Positions 34,756 through 44,047 of a stretch of 64,000 bases of DNA are shown in pieces. The position numbers were made by a program, and so were the translations under genes. The notes beneath the pieces were generated by a model, which was not told where the DNA came from, searched no databases, and worked only from the letters and a program-made list of their open reading frames with translations. Every line of letters starts with the position of its first letter. Positions within the stretch are counted from its first letter, which is position 1. Source of the DNA: Roseibium algicola (GTDB taxonomy: Bacteria; Pseudomonadota; Alphaproteobacteria; Rhizobiales; Stappiaceae); the NCBI RefSeq assembly GCF_001999245.1, contig NZ_CP019630.1, forward strand, positions 682,001 through 746,000. Direction: 5' to 3'.

Positions 34756-35313
34756 ATGCAGGGTGAATTGCCATCAGCCTCTGGCGAAACGGCCATCGTC
34801 GTGATGGGCGTTTGCGGCGCCGGCAAAAGCCTGCTGGCGAACCGCCTCGCGGACAGGCTTGGCGTCGGCATGGTTGAAGCTGACGACTTTCACAGCCCGG
34901 AAAACAAGCGCAAGATGGCGGCGGGAAAAGCGCTGACCGATGCCGACCGCATGCCTTGGCTGGACGCTGTGTCACTTGCCGCCAAGCTGCAGATCTACTG
35001 TGCCGGCGGTGCAGTGATCGCCTGCTCCAGCCTGAAGCGCGCCTATCGGGACCGTTTACGGGCTGCCCTGCCCTCGTGCATCTTTGTTCACCTGGCAGGA
35101 GAACGCGGCCTGATCGCCGAGCGCCTGGGTGGGCGCCAGGGACACTTCGTCGGTGAAACGCTGCTGGACAGCCAGCTGGCGACGCTCGAACCGCTGCAAG
35201 TCGGGGAAGCCGGCTTCAGCCTGGATATTTCAAGGCCTGTCGACGAACTTGTCGACAAAGCCATGAAAGAACTGCGGCCAGCAAGGCCGCCTCGTACCAC
35301 CATCGCCTCTTGA
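34756..35313 (+). CDS. gntK: Gluconokinase
   Basis: 185-residue P-loop kinase that makes 6-phosphogluconate from gluconate. Walker A GVCGAGKSLLANRLADRLG, DDFHSPENKRKMAAGKALTD and the LDIS-x-PVDELV-like end are typical of GntK. First gene of an apparent operon with the TRAP transporter (30 bp to dctP), so the transporter probably imports gluconate or a related sugar acid. Confidence 0.92.
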   Translation: MQGELPSASGETAIVVMGVCGAGKSLLANRLADRLGVGMVEADDFHSPENKRKMAAGKALTDADRMPWLDAVSLAAKLQIYCAGGAVIACSSLKRAYRDRLRAALPSCIFVHLAGERGLIAERLGGRQGHFVGETLLDSQLATLEPLQVGEAGFSLDISRPVDELVDKAMKELRPARPPRTTIAS

Positions 35314-35342
35314 GCGATGACGTTTCGACTAGGGAGGAAATC

Positions 35343-36365
35343 ATGCTCAAACTCTTGACCAGAACCGCTCTTGCCGCCGTTGCGGCCGGTGCGCTTGCCA
35401 CGACCGCCATGGCTGCGGACTATTCGTTCCGCTTCCAGTCTTCCGACCCGGCAGGTAACCCGAATTTCGTGCTCCAGCAGGGCTGGGCCGCGAGCGTGAA
35501 GGAAAAGACCGGCGGCAAGATCGAGGTCGAGTTGCTGCCTGTGGAGTCCATTGTGGCCCACAGCGAGACCCAGGATGCCATCGCATCCGGCATTCTTGAC
35601 GGCCATATCACCGATACGTCCTACTTTGCCGGCAAGGATCCGGCTTTCGGTCTGATCGCCAACCCGGTCGGCGCCTGGGCGTCGCCGGACCAGATGTTTG
35701 CCTTCATGTATGATGGCGGCGGCAAGGACCTGATGAACGAGCTGGTAGAGCCTTACGGCCTGCACTTCATCGGCGCGACGACACCGGGTCTGGAGGCCTT
35801 CGTCTCCAAGGTTCCGCTGAACGGTGTTGACGACCTGAAGGGCCTGAAGATGCGTGCGCCGGAAGGCCTGGTGCAGCAGGTGTTTGCAGCGGCTGGCGCT
35901 GCTCCGGTCAACCTGCCGGGGTCCGAAGTCTTCACCGCGCTCGACAAGGGTGTGATCGACGCAGCCGACTACTCGGTCTTCTCCACCAATCAGGCACAGG
36001 GCATGCACGACGTTGCCCCGAACCCGGTCTATCCGGGCTTCCACTCCATGCCGCTGGTGGAAATTTCCATGAACAAGGCCAAGTGGGATGCCCTGCCGGA
36101 CGATCTCAAGACCGCCCTTGAAGAAAGCGTCAGGGATTTCGCCAACGCGCAGGTGGCAGCTCTCGCCGAGAGCGACCAGAAAGCCGTCGAGGAAGCCAAG
36201 GCCAGCGGCAAGGTGACCGTTACGGACTGGTCGCCGGAAGAACGCGCGAAGTTCCGCTCCATCGCCACCGGCGAATGGGCCAAGGTCGCCGAACGTTCGG
36301 ACAATGCCCAGAAGGTCTATGACGTTCTGACCAGCTACCTGAAAGAAAACGGCCTGATGCAGTAA
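35343..36365 (+). CDS. TRAP transporter solute-binding subunit (DctP-type)
   Basis: 340 residues. Signal peptide MLKLLTRTALAAVAAGALA with an AMAA cleavage site; then YSFRFQSSDPAGNPNFVLQQ and later GLKMRAPEGLVQQVFAAAGA with the conserved Arg that contacts a carboxylate. LPGSEVFTALDKGVIDAADY is the DctP signature block. The start at 35343 follows GGGAGGAAATC; the earlier frame start at 35310 has none. Sits between gntK and the membrane subunits. Confidence 0.92.
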   Translation: MLKLLTRTALAAVAAGALATTAMAADYSFRFQSSDPAGNPNFVLQQGWAASVKEKTGGKIEVELLPVESIVAHSETQDAIASGILDGHITDTSYFAGKDPAFGLIANPVGAWASPDQMFAFMYDGGGKDLMNELVEPYGLHFIGATTPGLEAFVSKVPLNGVDDLKGLKMRAPEGLVQQVFAAAGAAPVNLPGSEVFTALDKGVIDAADYSVFSTNQAQGMHDVAPNPVYPGFHSMPLVEISMNKAKWDALPDDLKTALEESVRDFANAQVAALAESDQKAVEEAKASGKVTVTDWSPEERAKFRSIATGEWAKVAERSDNAQKVYDVLTSYLKENGLMQ

Positions 36366-36388
36366 GCTGCCTCAATGTGGTTACCTGG

Positions 36389-36413
36389 CGGGCGCCTTCG
36401 GGCGCCCGTTTTG
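36389..36413 (+). terminator. UUCG-capped intercistronic hairpin between dctP and dctQ
   Basis: CGGGCGCC (36389-36396) and GGCGCCCG (36401-36408) pair perfectly around a TTCG tetraloop, followed by TTTTG. It lies after the solute-binding gene and before the membrane genes, where it would act as a partial terminator or 3'-end stabiliser to raise the binding-protein to permease ratio. Confidence 0.85.
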
Positions 36414-36437
36414 TAAAAGAAGCTGGAGGAAACCTTG

Positions 36438-36986
36438 GTGGAACCGAACGAAACCCCGGAGCGGGAAAAGGATCCCGGCGCTATTGCCGAGGCCGGCATG
36501 CTCGGGCGCTGGATCGACAGGGGCGGCTTGCTGTTTGCCATCGGCATCGTTGCTTCGATGCTGATCCTCATCAACGAAGTGCTTTTGCGCTACGTCTTCA
36601 ACGCCCCCACAATCTGGGCGCACGAGACCACCATCTTCCTGTGCGGCGCCGCCTTTCTCTATGGCGGGCTCTACTGCACCGCGCGCGACCGCCACATCAG
36701 GGTCGTGCTGATCTACGACACGTTGCCGCCACCTCTGCGGCGTGTCCTTGACGTCATCATCTCGCTCATCTGCATGGTGGCCAGCACCTTTTTTGCCTAT
36801 GCCAGCTGGCTGATGGTTCAAAAGGCGGCCTTTCGGCCCGATGGCAGCTTCCGTCTGGAACGCTCCGGCAGTGCCTGGGACCCTGTCTTCCCGGGCCTGA
36901 TCAAGGTTTTCCTTCTGGTTATCATGGCGGTGATGGCCGTCCAGTTCCTCATTCTTGCCTATAACTATGCCAGGGGGCGCAAGTGA
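36438..36986 (+). CDS. TRAP transporter small membrane subunit (DctQ-type)
   Basis: About 182 residues with four predicted membrane helices (for example LLFAIGIVASMLILINEVLL and VFLLVIMAVMAVQFLILAY). The N-terminal 25 residues are hydrophilic. GGAGGA stands 7 nt before a GTG at 36438, which I take as start, though a TTG one codon upstream is possible. The stop overlaps the dctM start (GTGA). Confidence 0.85.
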   Translation: MEPNETPEREKDPGAIAEAGMLGRWIDRGGLLFAIGIVASMLILINEVLLRYVFNAPTIWAHETTIFLCGAAFLYGGLYCTARDRHIRVVLIYDTLPPPLRRVLDVIISLICMVASTFFAYASWLMVQKAAFRPDGSFRLERSGSAWDPVFPGLIKVFLLVIMAVMAVQFLILAYNYARGRK

Positions 36987-38302
36987 CAGAGTTCTTCGGC
37001 TCTCTTCAAGGGCTCGGCATCGAGACCGGCACGCTGCTCATGTTCGCGATGCTGCTGGTGCTGCTGGTCTCCGGCATCCCGCTTGCCTTCGTCACCCTGC
37101 TGGTTGCGCTGATCTTCGCGCTCGGCTGGTTCGGACCCATGGTCGTGCCGCTGATCACCAGCCGGGTCTACTCCTTCGTCGGTTCCTTCGTTTTCGTCTC
37201 CGTGCCGATGTTCGTTCTGATGGCGGCAATCCTTGACCGATCAGGCATCGCCAGAGATCTGTTCGACGCCATGAAGCTGCTGGGCGGACGCCTGCGCGGC
37301 GGGGTAGCTATCCAGACCATCGTCGTGGCGGTGATCCTGGCGGCCATGAGCGGCATCATCGGCGGCGAAGTCGTGCTGCTCGGCCTTGTTGCGCTGCCTC
37401 AGATGCTGCGCCTCGGCTACGACAAGCACCTGGCCATCGGCGTCGTGTGCGCAGGCGGTGCGCTCGGCACCATGGTACCGCCCTCCATCGTACTCATCAT
37501 CTACGGCCTTACCGCCAATGTCTCGGTCGGCGATCTCTTCACCGCCGCCTTTCTGCCGGGTCTGATGCTGGCTGGTTTTTATGTCGCCTACGTCCTGATC
37601 CGGGCCTACCTCAATCCGGCCATCGCACCGGTACAGGACGATGAACCTGTGCCGATGGCGGAAAAACTCCGCCTCCTGAAGGGGCTGATCCTGCCGCTTA
37701 CCGTCGTTGCCGGCGTGCTTGGCTCCATTTACGGCGGCATCGCGAGTGTCACCGAGGCATCGGCGGTCGGCGTTGCCGGGGTGCTGTTGTCGACGGTTGT
37801 TCGGGGGGAATTTACACTCGAGCTTCTGAAAGGTGCTGCCCTGCAAACGCTTCAGACCGTCGGCATGATCGTGTGGATCGGCATCGGTGCAAGTGCTCTG
37901 GTCGGAGTGTTCAACCTGATGGGCGGCATCAAGTTCGTCTCGGCCCTCATATCCGGCATCTCCGACAATCCGACCATCATCCTGCTGTTCATGATGCTGA
38001 TCCTGTTCGTGCTCGGCATGTTCCTGGACTGGGTCGGGATCGCTCTGCTGACGATGCCGATCTTCGTGCCGATCATCAAGGATCTCGGCTACGATCCGGT
38101 TTGGTTTGGCGTTCTGTTCTGCATGAACATGCAGGTGTCGTTCCTGTCACCGCCGTTCGGGCCTGCCGCCTTCTATCTCAAGAGCGTGGCCCCACCGGGT
38201 ATAACGCTGGCAACGATCTTCCGCTCGCTGCTGCCGTTCATCGCCCTGCAGATACTCGCCGTAGGTATCCTGCTGTTCTTCCCGGCCATCACCGGGCGGT
38301 AA
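36983..38302 (+). CDS. TRAP transporter large permease (DctM-type)
   Basis: 439 residues with about twelve hydrophobic helices. FFGSLQGLGIETGTLL opens it; conserved blocks include FVSVPMFVLMAAILDRSGI, AMSGIIGGEVVLLGLVALPQ and VCAGGALGTMVPPSIVLIIY. GTG start overlaps the dctQ stop by four bases. Closes the gntK-dctPQM operon, followed by a strong terminator. Confidence 0.93.
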   Translation: MTEFFGSLQGLGIETGTLLMFAMLLVLLVSGIPLAFVTLLVALIFALGWFGPMVVPLITSRVYSFVGSFVFVSVPMFVLMAAILDRSGIARDLFDAMKLLGGRLRGGVAIQTIVVAVILAAMSGIIGGEVVLLGLVALPQMLRLGYDKHLAIGVVCAGGALGTMVPPSIVLIIYGLTANVSVGDLFTAAFLPGLMLAGFYVAYVLIRAYLNPAIAPVQDDEPVPMAEKLRLLKGLILPLTVVAGVLGSIYGGIASVTEASAVGVAGVLLSTVVRGEFTLELLKGAALQTLQTVGMIVWIGIGASALVGVFNLMGGIKFVSALISGISDNPTIILLFMMLILFVLGMFLDWVGIALLTMPIFVPIIKDLGYDPVWFGVLFCMNMQVSFLSPPFGPAAFYLKSVAPPGITLATIFRSLLPFIALQILAVGILLFFPAITGR

Positions 38303-38314
38303 GGCAAAAACGAA

Positions 38315-38348
38315 AACCGCCCGTGGACATACGGGCGGTTTCTTTTTT
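38315..38348 (+). terminator. Rho-independent terminator of the gntK-dctPQM operon
   Basis: AACCGCCCGT (38315-38324) pairs exactly with ACGGGCGGTT (38331-38340) over a 6-nt loop, followed by TCTTTTTT. It starts 12 bp after the dctM stop. Confidence 0.93.
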
Positions 38349-38368
38349 CGCGATGCCTCTGCTCGCCA

Positions 38369-38504
38369 ATCCGGCCAAGCGCAGCGTGAGCCGGGATCGG
38401 AGAGGCACTGGTCTTTCGGTTTTGAAGATACCCGGTCACCTGCCCCAACTGGCGCGAACCGGGTCTCCAATCCCGGATCTCAGCTGCGCTGTATCCGGGA
38501 TGAC
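38369..38504. repeat. Large imperfect palindromic intergenic repeat, copy 2
   Basis: Left arm around AGCGCAGCGTGAGCCGGGAT (38378-38397) and right arm around ATCCCGGATCTCAGCTGCGC (38470-38489) are complementary with few gaps; CCCGGT (38431-38436) and ACCGGG (38458-38463) form an inner stem. The end TATCCGGGATGAC matches the GTCAT-x-CCGGA end of the element at 1773-1935, so they are one family. No ORF. Confidence 0.65.
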
Positions 38505-38548
38505 TGCGTTTGGGTGAAAGCCAGCCCAAAGCCTGCTTTCCAGTGTTG

Positions 38549-41500
38549 TCACTCGCCCGGCTGTTGACCGATCGTCCTTGCCGCGTCCAGTTCCTTGTGG
38601 AGGCGCTCTTCTTCCTGAACGGCCGGTGTGATGAACCGTCCGAGCAGGAGATAGGCAACCGGCGTGAGGAACAGGGTCGAGACAGTCGCAAGGCCCAGAC
38701 CTCCGACAATGACAAACCCCAGGGCAATTCGCGCTTCTGCCCCTGCCCCGCTTGCCATGATCAGCGGCACGCCGCCGACAATGGTACAGATCATGGTCAT
38801 CATCACCGGTCTCAGGCGGATGTTCGAGGCATTCTCGATCGCTTCACGCAGTCCCTGCCCGCGATCCCGCAGCTGGTTGGCAAATTCCACGATCAGGATG
38901 CCGTTCTTCGCCATGATGCCCACAAGCAGCACGAGGCCGATCTGGGAATAGACGTTGAGTGTCGTCCCGGTCAGCAGCATGGCGAAGACAGCGCAGGCCA
39001 GGCCAAGCGGAACCGTCGCCATGATGATGAGTGCACTGATGAAGCTCTCGAACTGGGCCGCCAGCACCAGCAGGATGATGATGATCGCAAAGCCGAAGGT
39101 GCGCGCCATGGAGGATGACTGTTCACCCAGCGTTGCCGTTTCCGCCAGCGGCACGATACGAGCACCGGGCGGCAGCAACGGTTCGGCGATCTTCAGCGCT
39201 TCCTCATAGGCATTGCCGAGGGCGAAGTCGTCCGCAAGACCTGCCGTAACAGCTACGGAGCGCAGCTGCTGTTCCCTGGCAAGAGAAGGCGGCACGGCCT
39301 TTTCCACCAGGCTGGCAATGGTCGACACGGGTACGAAGCGGCCATCACCTGTCTTGATGAAGATGTTCTCCATATCCGTCGGATCGTTGATCGGATTGGA
39401 CGTGGAAACGAATTTCACGTCATAGGCCTGATCGTTGATGAAAACCTGCCCGATCTTGCGACCGTCCAGCATGGCCTGCATGGCCGTGCCCAGTCCGTTA
39501 ATGTCGATGCCAAGGTCGGAGGCGCGTTCGCGATCGATGGAAACCGAAAGCTGCGGCTGGGTGGCCTCGGTGGACAGGCGCACCTGCCGGAACCTTGGAT
39601 CCTGCTCCATCGCCGAGATGATCTTGTCCGCCGTTGCGCCGAGCGTCGCATAGTCGTTGCTGCCGGCGACGGCAAACTGAAGGCCGGACCCGGCACCGCG
39701 AATGCCGAGGCTGTTAGGCTGGAAGGCGAAGGCCCGCACACCCGGTACATCGCGCACAAGCGCACTGACTTCGGACAGGATCTGCTGCTGCGACCGCTCG
39801 CGCTGGTCCCACGGCGCCAGACGCATGACGATGAAGCCGCTGTTCTTGGAACCGCCTGTTCCCGCAATCGAGAAGGTGCTGTTGATCTCGCCGCTTTCCC
39901 GGTAAGGCTCCAGCAGGTTTTCGATCTGGCGCATCTGCTGAGACAGGTAATCAAGGCTCACGCCCTGAGGCGCGGAAATGCGCATGAAGGCAATCGAGCG
40001 GTCTTCAGTCGGCGTCAGTTCCGACTTGATGGTGGGAAACAGGACACCCGCGGTGGCTGCAAACAGCAGCGAAATAGCCACAACCACCATCGGCACATCA
40101 AGGCATGCATGCAGGCAGCGCCGGTAGAGAGCGCTCAACATCCGACCCAGACCGCCGGCACCGCCCCCGTGATCATCGGCCTTGCCGGCCGGTTTGCTCT
40201 TGAGAATGCGCGAGGCCAGCATGGGACACAGCGACAGCGCCACGATGGAGGACAGGAACACCGCGATGGCGAGTACGAAGCCGAATTCGCGGAACAGCCC
40301 GCCGGTCTGCCCCGGCAGGAAGGAGAGCGGTACAAACACGGCAATCAGTGTCGCCGTTGTCGCCAGCACCGCGAAGAAGACCTCTTCGGCACCCAGAACC
40401 GCCGCAGCGCGTGGTCCGATGCCTTCGTTTCGCCTGCGCACGATGTTTTCCAGCACCACGATGGCATCGTCGACCACAAGGCCTGTTGCCAGAACCAGCG
40501 CCAGAAGCGTCAGGATGTTGATGGAGAACCCGGCAAGATAGATCGCCGCAAGTGTGCCGATCAGCGCCACCGGCAGGGACACGCCCGGAATGATGGTTGC
40601 CCGCCAGTCCCACAGGAAAATGAAGATGATCAGCAGAACGATGCTGACCGAGATGGCAAGGGCAATCTCGACTTCATGAATGGCGCCATTGATGAAGGTG
40701 GCGTCATCGCTGGTGACCTCGATGGTCATGCCTTCAGGCAGGTTCTCCTGGATACGGTCGACCGCGGAGCGAACGCCTTCCGAAATCTCGAGCGTGTTCG
40801 ACTGGGCCGAGCGAATGACGCCAAGTCCGATGCCCGACTTGCCGTTGGCGCGCAGCTGTGTCTGGCCCAGATCCGGGCCAAGTGTCACCGTCACGAAATC
40901 GCGGAGCCTTGCGCGGCGATTGATGATGACGCTTTCGAATTCTTCAGGCGTATCAATGGAAGCCGTGGCGCGGACGATCAGATCCTGGTTCTGACTGGTC
41001 AGCGAGCCTGCCGGCGTATCGAAGGCCATGGAGGACAGGGCATTTGCCACATCCGCGATGGTCAGATTGAGGCTGGCCATCTTGGCCTGGTCGATGTCGA
41101 TCCGGAAAATCTTGTCGCGGTCACCGTAGACCTGGACGTCCGCGACACCCGGAACAGCGGCAAGGACGTCGGAAATCTCGTCTTCCACCAGCACCGTCAT
41201 GTCCTCGACCGACATGCGGTCGGAAGTCAGACCCAGGCGCAGTACCGGCTGGGCGTTGGCATCAGCCTTGATGATACGGGAAGGCTCGGCGTCCTCGGGC
41301 AGATCGTTGGTGATGCGCCCGAGCGCATCGCGCATGTCGGAAGCGGCAACGTCCAGATCGACATCATCGGAAAATTCCACGGTCACACGGCTTCGACCGA
41401 AGGAGGACGATGAAGAGATAGACTTCACGCCGGAGACACGTGCCACGGCGCCTTCGATGACACCGGTCACTTCACGGTCGATGGTTTCGGCAGCTGCGGC

Positions 41501-41680
41501 CGGATAATCGGTGCTGACGGTGATGACCGGGCGGTCGACGTCGGGCAGTTCGCGCACTTCGATGCCGAAAATTGCCGCGATCCCCGCTACCACGATCAGC
41601 ATGTTGATCACGAAGGCAAGAACCGGACGCCGCACGAACAGGCCAGTGATGCCAAGTTCCTTCAAACGGTCCATCTGCAT
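38549..41680 (-). CDS. RND efflux transporter, inner-membrane pump
   Basis: 1043 residues, the usual size for an AcrB/MdtB-type pump. The first helix is FVRRPVLAFVINMLIVVAGI. The proton-relay helix carries LATGLVVDDAIVVLENIVRR (two Asp), and VPLGLACAVFAMLLTG lies in the C-terminal half with a second conserved helix VGIMAKNGILIVEFANQLRD. GGAGAG precedes the ATG at 41680. Paired with the adaptor 31 bp upstream; no outer-membrane channel gene is present, so a shared TolC-like partner is expected. Substrates unknown. Confidence 0.93.
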   Translation of the reverse strand: MQMDRLKELGITGLFVRRPVLAFVINMLIVVAGIAAIFGIEVRELPDVDRPVITVSTDYPAAAAETIDREVTGVIEGAVARVSGVKSISSSSSFGRSRVTVEFSDDVDLDVAASDMRDALGRITNDLPEDAEPSRIIKADANAQPVLRLGLTSDRMSVEDMTVLVEDEISDVLAAVPGVADVQVYGDRDKIFRIDIDQAKMASLNLTIADVANALSSMAFDTPAGSLTSQNQDLIVRATASIDTPEEFESVIINRRARLRDFVTVTLGPDLGQTQLRANGKSGIGLGVIRSAQSNTLEISEGVRSAVDRIQENLPEGMTIEVTSDDATFINGAIHEVEIALAISVSIVLLIIFIFLWDWRATIIPGVSLPVALIGTLAAIYLAGFSINILTLLALVLATGLVVDDAIVVLENIVRRRNEGIGPRAAAVLGAEEVFFAVLATTATLIAVFVPLSFLPGQTGGLFREFGFVLAIAVFLSSIVALSLCPMLASRILKSKPAGKADDHGGGAGGLGRMLSALYRRCLHACLDVPMVVVAISLLFAATAGVLFPTIKSELTPTEDRSIAFMRISAPQGVSLDYLSQQMRQIENLLEPYRESGEINSTFSIAGTGGSKNSGFIVMRLAPWDQRERSQQQILSEVSALVRDVPGVRAFAFQPNSLGIRGAGSGLQFAVAGSNDYATLGATADKIISAMEQDPRFRQVRLSTEATQPQLSVSIDRERASDLGIDINGLGTAMQAMLDGRKIGQVFINDQAYDVKFVSTSNPINDPTDMENIFIKTGDGRFVPVSTIASLVEKAVPPSLAREQQLRSVAVTAGLADDFALGNAYEEALKIAEPLLPPGARIVPLAETATLGEQSSSMARTFGFAIIIILLVLAAQFESFISALIIMATVPLGLACAVFAMLLTGTTLNVYSQIGLVLLVGIMAKNGILIVEFANQLRDRGQGLREAIENASNIRLRPVMMTMICTIVGGVPLIMASGAGAEARIALGFVIVGGLGLATVSTLFLTPVAYLLLGRFITPAVQEEERLHKELDAARTIGQQPGE

Positions 41681-41711
41681 GGCAATCTCTCCAAGACCTT
41701 CAGGTCAATTC

Positions 41712-42890
41712 TCAGGAACCGCTTTGGCTGGAAGCAGTTGTCGCCGGAGTGTCCGATGCCGGAGCCTGCTTGCGGTCAGCAACCGTCACGTCGGCCCCGT
41801 TGCGAACCAGATGAATGCCTTCGGTCACGACTTCGTCGTTAACCGTCAACTCCGCGTCGACCAGCACGCTGTCGGTGTTGCGCTGGATAATGCTGACCGG
41901 GACACGAACGCCCTTGCCTTCACGCACGGCCCAGACGAAGGCACCGTCGGAACCCCATTGCACGGCCAGCGGATCAACCGCCGGATATTTGTCGCCGGGA
42001 AACTTCATCGAGACCTGGAACGACATGCCGGCTCTCAACTTGTCGGCCTTGTTCGGAAAACGGGCACGAACCTGAAGTGTGCGGCTGTCGATATCGATGC
42101 GGTTGTCGACGGCACTGATGACACCCTCGAAGGTTTCACCCGGGCGGGCGACCGACGTGGCGGTGATCGGAGATCCCACTGCGATAGCGGAGGCGAACCG
42201 CTCCGGAACCCAGAAATCGACAAGAATTTCGCTGCGGTCGTCAATGGTAGCGATGACGGTCTGCGAGGAAACGTAATTGCCTGCGGTAATGGGAAGAATG
42301 CCGACCACGCCGGCAATCGGAGTTTCGATGGAGCGGCGGGAGAGCGCCAGTTCGGCTTCGCGAAGTTGCAGCCGCGCATTGTCTACCGAGAGTTCCGCGT
42401 CTGTCACCTGAACAGCCGTAGCCGTATTGGTTTTCCGCAGCACCTGCATGCGCTGAAGCCGGGCCTCGGCATCCTTCAGAGCATTTGCGGCTCTCTCGAC
42501 GGCGATCTGCTCGGCGTCCAGATCCAGTTTGGCAATGGCATCTCCTGCCTTCACGGTGGCACCGGACTTGACCAGAACCTCGGTCATGCGGCCGCTTGTA
42601 TAAGGCGTCACGGCAACAGACTGCAGTGCCGTGCTGGTACCGATCGCCGAAAGACGGTCATTGATCGTGATTTCGACGACCGGCGTTGCAACGACGGCAC
42701 CTTGCGGCCCACCCCGGCCACGCCGTGGTTGATCGCCTCCGCTTGGCGCTGCATCGGCGACGACAAAATCCAGCCAGTCGATCCCCCAGGCGGACAGGTG
42801 CGCGCCGGCCCCCGGATAATAACGAACCCAGAGCCCAGCCGCCACGATGACAACCAGGAGGGTGAGAACGAGCTGTTTCCAAATTGACAA
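41712..42890 (-). CDS. RND efflux periplasmic adaptor (membrane fusion protein)
   Basis: 392 residues. One N-terminal membrane anchor (LVLTLLVVIVAAGLWVRYYP), then a lipoyl half (VKSGATVKAGDAIAKLDLD), a coiled-coil hairpin (VERAANALKDAEARLQRMQV ... LQLREAELALSRRSI) and the second lipoyl half (TPIAGVVGILPITAGNYVSS). The C-terminal 20 residues are Ser/Thr/Ala-rich. First gene of the two-gene operon. Confidence 0.92.
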   Translation of the reverse strand: MSIWKQLVLTLLVVIVAAGLWVRYYPGAGAHLSAWGIDWLDFVVADAAPSGGDQPRRGRGGPQGAVVATPVVEITINDRLSAIGTSTALQSVAVTPYTSGRMTEVLVKSGATVKAGDAIAKLDLDAEQIAVERAANALKDAEARLQRMQVLRKTNTATAVQVTDAELSVDNARLQLREAELALSRRSIETPIAGVVGILPITAGNYVSSQTVIATIDDRSEILVDFWVPERFASAIAVGSPITATSVARPGETFEGVISAVDNRIDIDSRTLQVRARFPNKADKLRAGMSFQVSMKFPGDKYPAVDPLAVQWGSDGAFVWAVREGKGVRVPVSIIQRNTDSVLVDAELTVNDEVVTEGIHLVRNGADVTVADRKQAPASDTPATTASSQSGS

Positions 42891-43195
42891 TTGGAACTCC
42901 GATCAGAACTTGCCGGCACTGCCGAAAACGGTTGTTTCCTGAAACCAGTTATCTACGGCAATTCCCGTATGCCAACAATCGATAAGGTGTACCAATTTGT
43001 AAGCGAAACGACACACTTTCACGCCAATGAGTTGTTCCATCTTTGCAAATTCTACCTATGATATAGAAACTGACTGCCGGAACCGCCGTGAGAACGTCTT
43101 CTGGCCGGGATTTCTATCCAGATAGCGTAGTGATTGCCCGAAACCAGTGCCGAGCGTCCGGTACCGGTTCTCTTTCAGGATGGCAGGATCTGTCC
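42891..43195. other. Gap between RND adaptor and sitD, 305 bp
   Basis: No gene seen. AT-rich parts near 42950-43070 (ATCGATAAGGTGTACCAATTT, then CTACCTATGATATAGAAAC) probably include the minus-strand promoter for the RND operon. No terminator is obvious for sitABCD here. Confidence 0.4.
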
Positions 43196-44047
43196 CTATG
43201 CGGCTTCGTCAACGCGGCGCAGGGATGCTTGCCGGGTCAGGATCTGGCGGCGGGCAAACGCAGCGATGAAAACGGCTGTCAAAATGAGGACGATGGTGGG
43301 GGCCGGTGCGCTGTCGAGGAAGAAGCTGGCATAGGTGCCTGCGACCATTGACACCATGCAGACCAGCACCGACACGTAAAGCATCGACTTGAAGGTGCGG
43401 ACCAACAGGAATGCGATTGCCCCCGGTGCAATGAGCAAGGCAACCGCCAGGATAAGGCCCGCAGCAGAAAGCGTTGCCACGATCGTCAGCGACAGTGCCG
43501 CCAGAAGGCCGTAGTGCAACAGCTTAACCGGCAAACCAGAGGCCTGAGCCTGGGCCGGATCGAAACTGTGCAACAGAAGGTCTTTCCACTTCAGCACCAG
43601 CCCACCGCCGACAACAAGGGCAATAACGCCTGCGGTTACAAGCTCGTGCTGCTCCACACCCAGCATGTTGCCGAACAGTATATGGTCCAGATGAGCGTTT
43701 GTCCGGATCGAGACGTAAAGCACGATGCCGACACCGAACATGCCAGAAAACACGACCCCCATCACGGTATCCTGCTTCACCCGGCTGTTGCCTGACAGAT
43801 AACCCGTCAGCACGGCACAGACCATGCCGGCGGCAAAAGCGCCGACGATCAATGGTATGCCAAAGATGTAAGCCAGTACGATGCCAGGTAGAACTGCGTG
43901 GCTGACAGCATCCCCCATCAGGGCCCAACCCTTGATCACCAGGAAGCTCGACAAGAGAGCCGTCGGGATGGACACGATCACGCAAATCAGAAACGCGTTC
44001 TGCATGAAGGGGAACTCGAACGGCAGAAGCAGTGTCTCGAGGTCCAT
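43196..44047 (-). CDS. sitD: Metal ABC transporter permease, SitD-type
   Basis: 283 residues from the ATG at 44047, which overlaps the sitC stop (TGATG); the longer in-frame extension is antisense-like Arg/His-rich sequence. Seven or more helices with FMQNAFLICVIVSIPTALLS, WALMGDAVSHAVLPGIVLAY (ABC-3 permease signature) and AGLILAVALLIAPGAIAFLL. With SitC it forms the Mn2+/Fe2+ channel. Confidence 0.9.
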   Translation of the reverse strand: MDLETLLLPFEFPFMQNAFLICVIVSIPTALLSSFLVIKGWALMGDAVSHAVLPGIVLAYIFGIPLIVGAFAAGMVCAVLTGYLSGNSRVKQDTVMGVVFSGMFGVGIVLYVSIRTNAHLDHILFGNMLGVEQHELVTAGVIALVVGGGLVLKWKDLLLHSFDPAQAQASGLPVKLLHYGLLAALSLTIVATLSAAGLILAVALLIAPGAIAFLLVRTFKSMLYVSVLVCMVSMVAGTYASFFLDSAPAPTIVLILTAVFIAAFARRQILTRQASLRRVDEAA

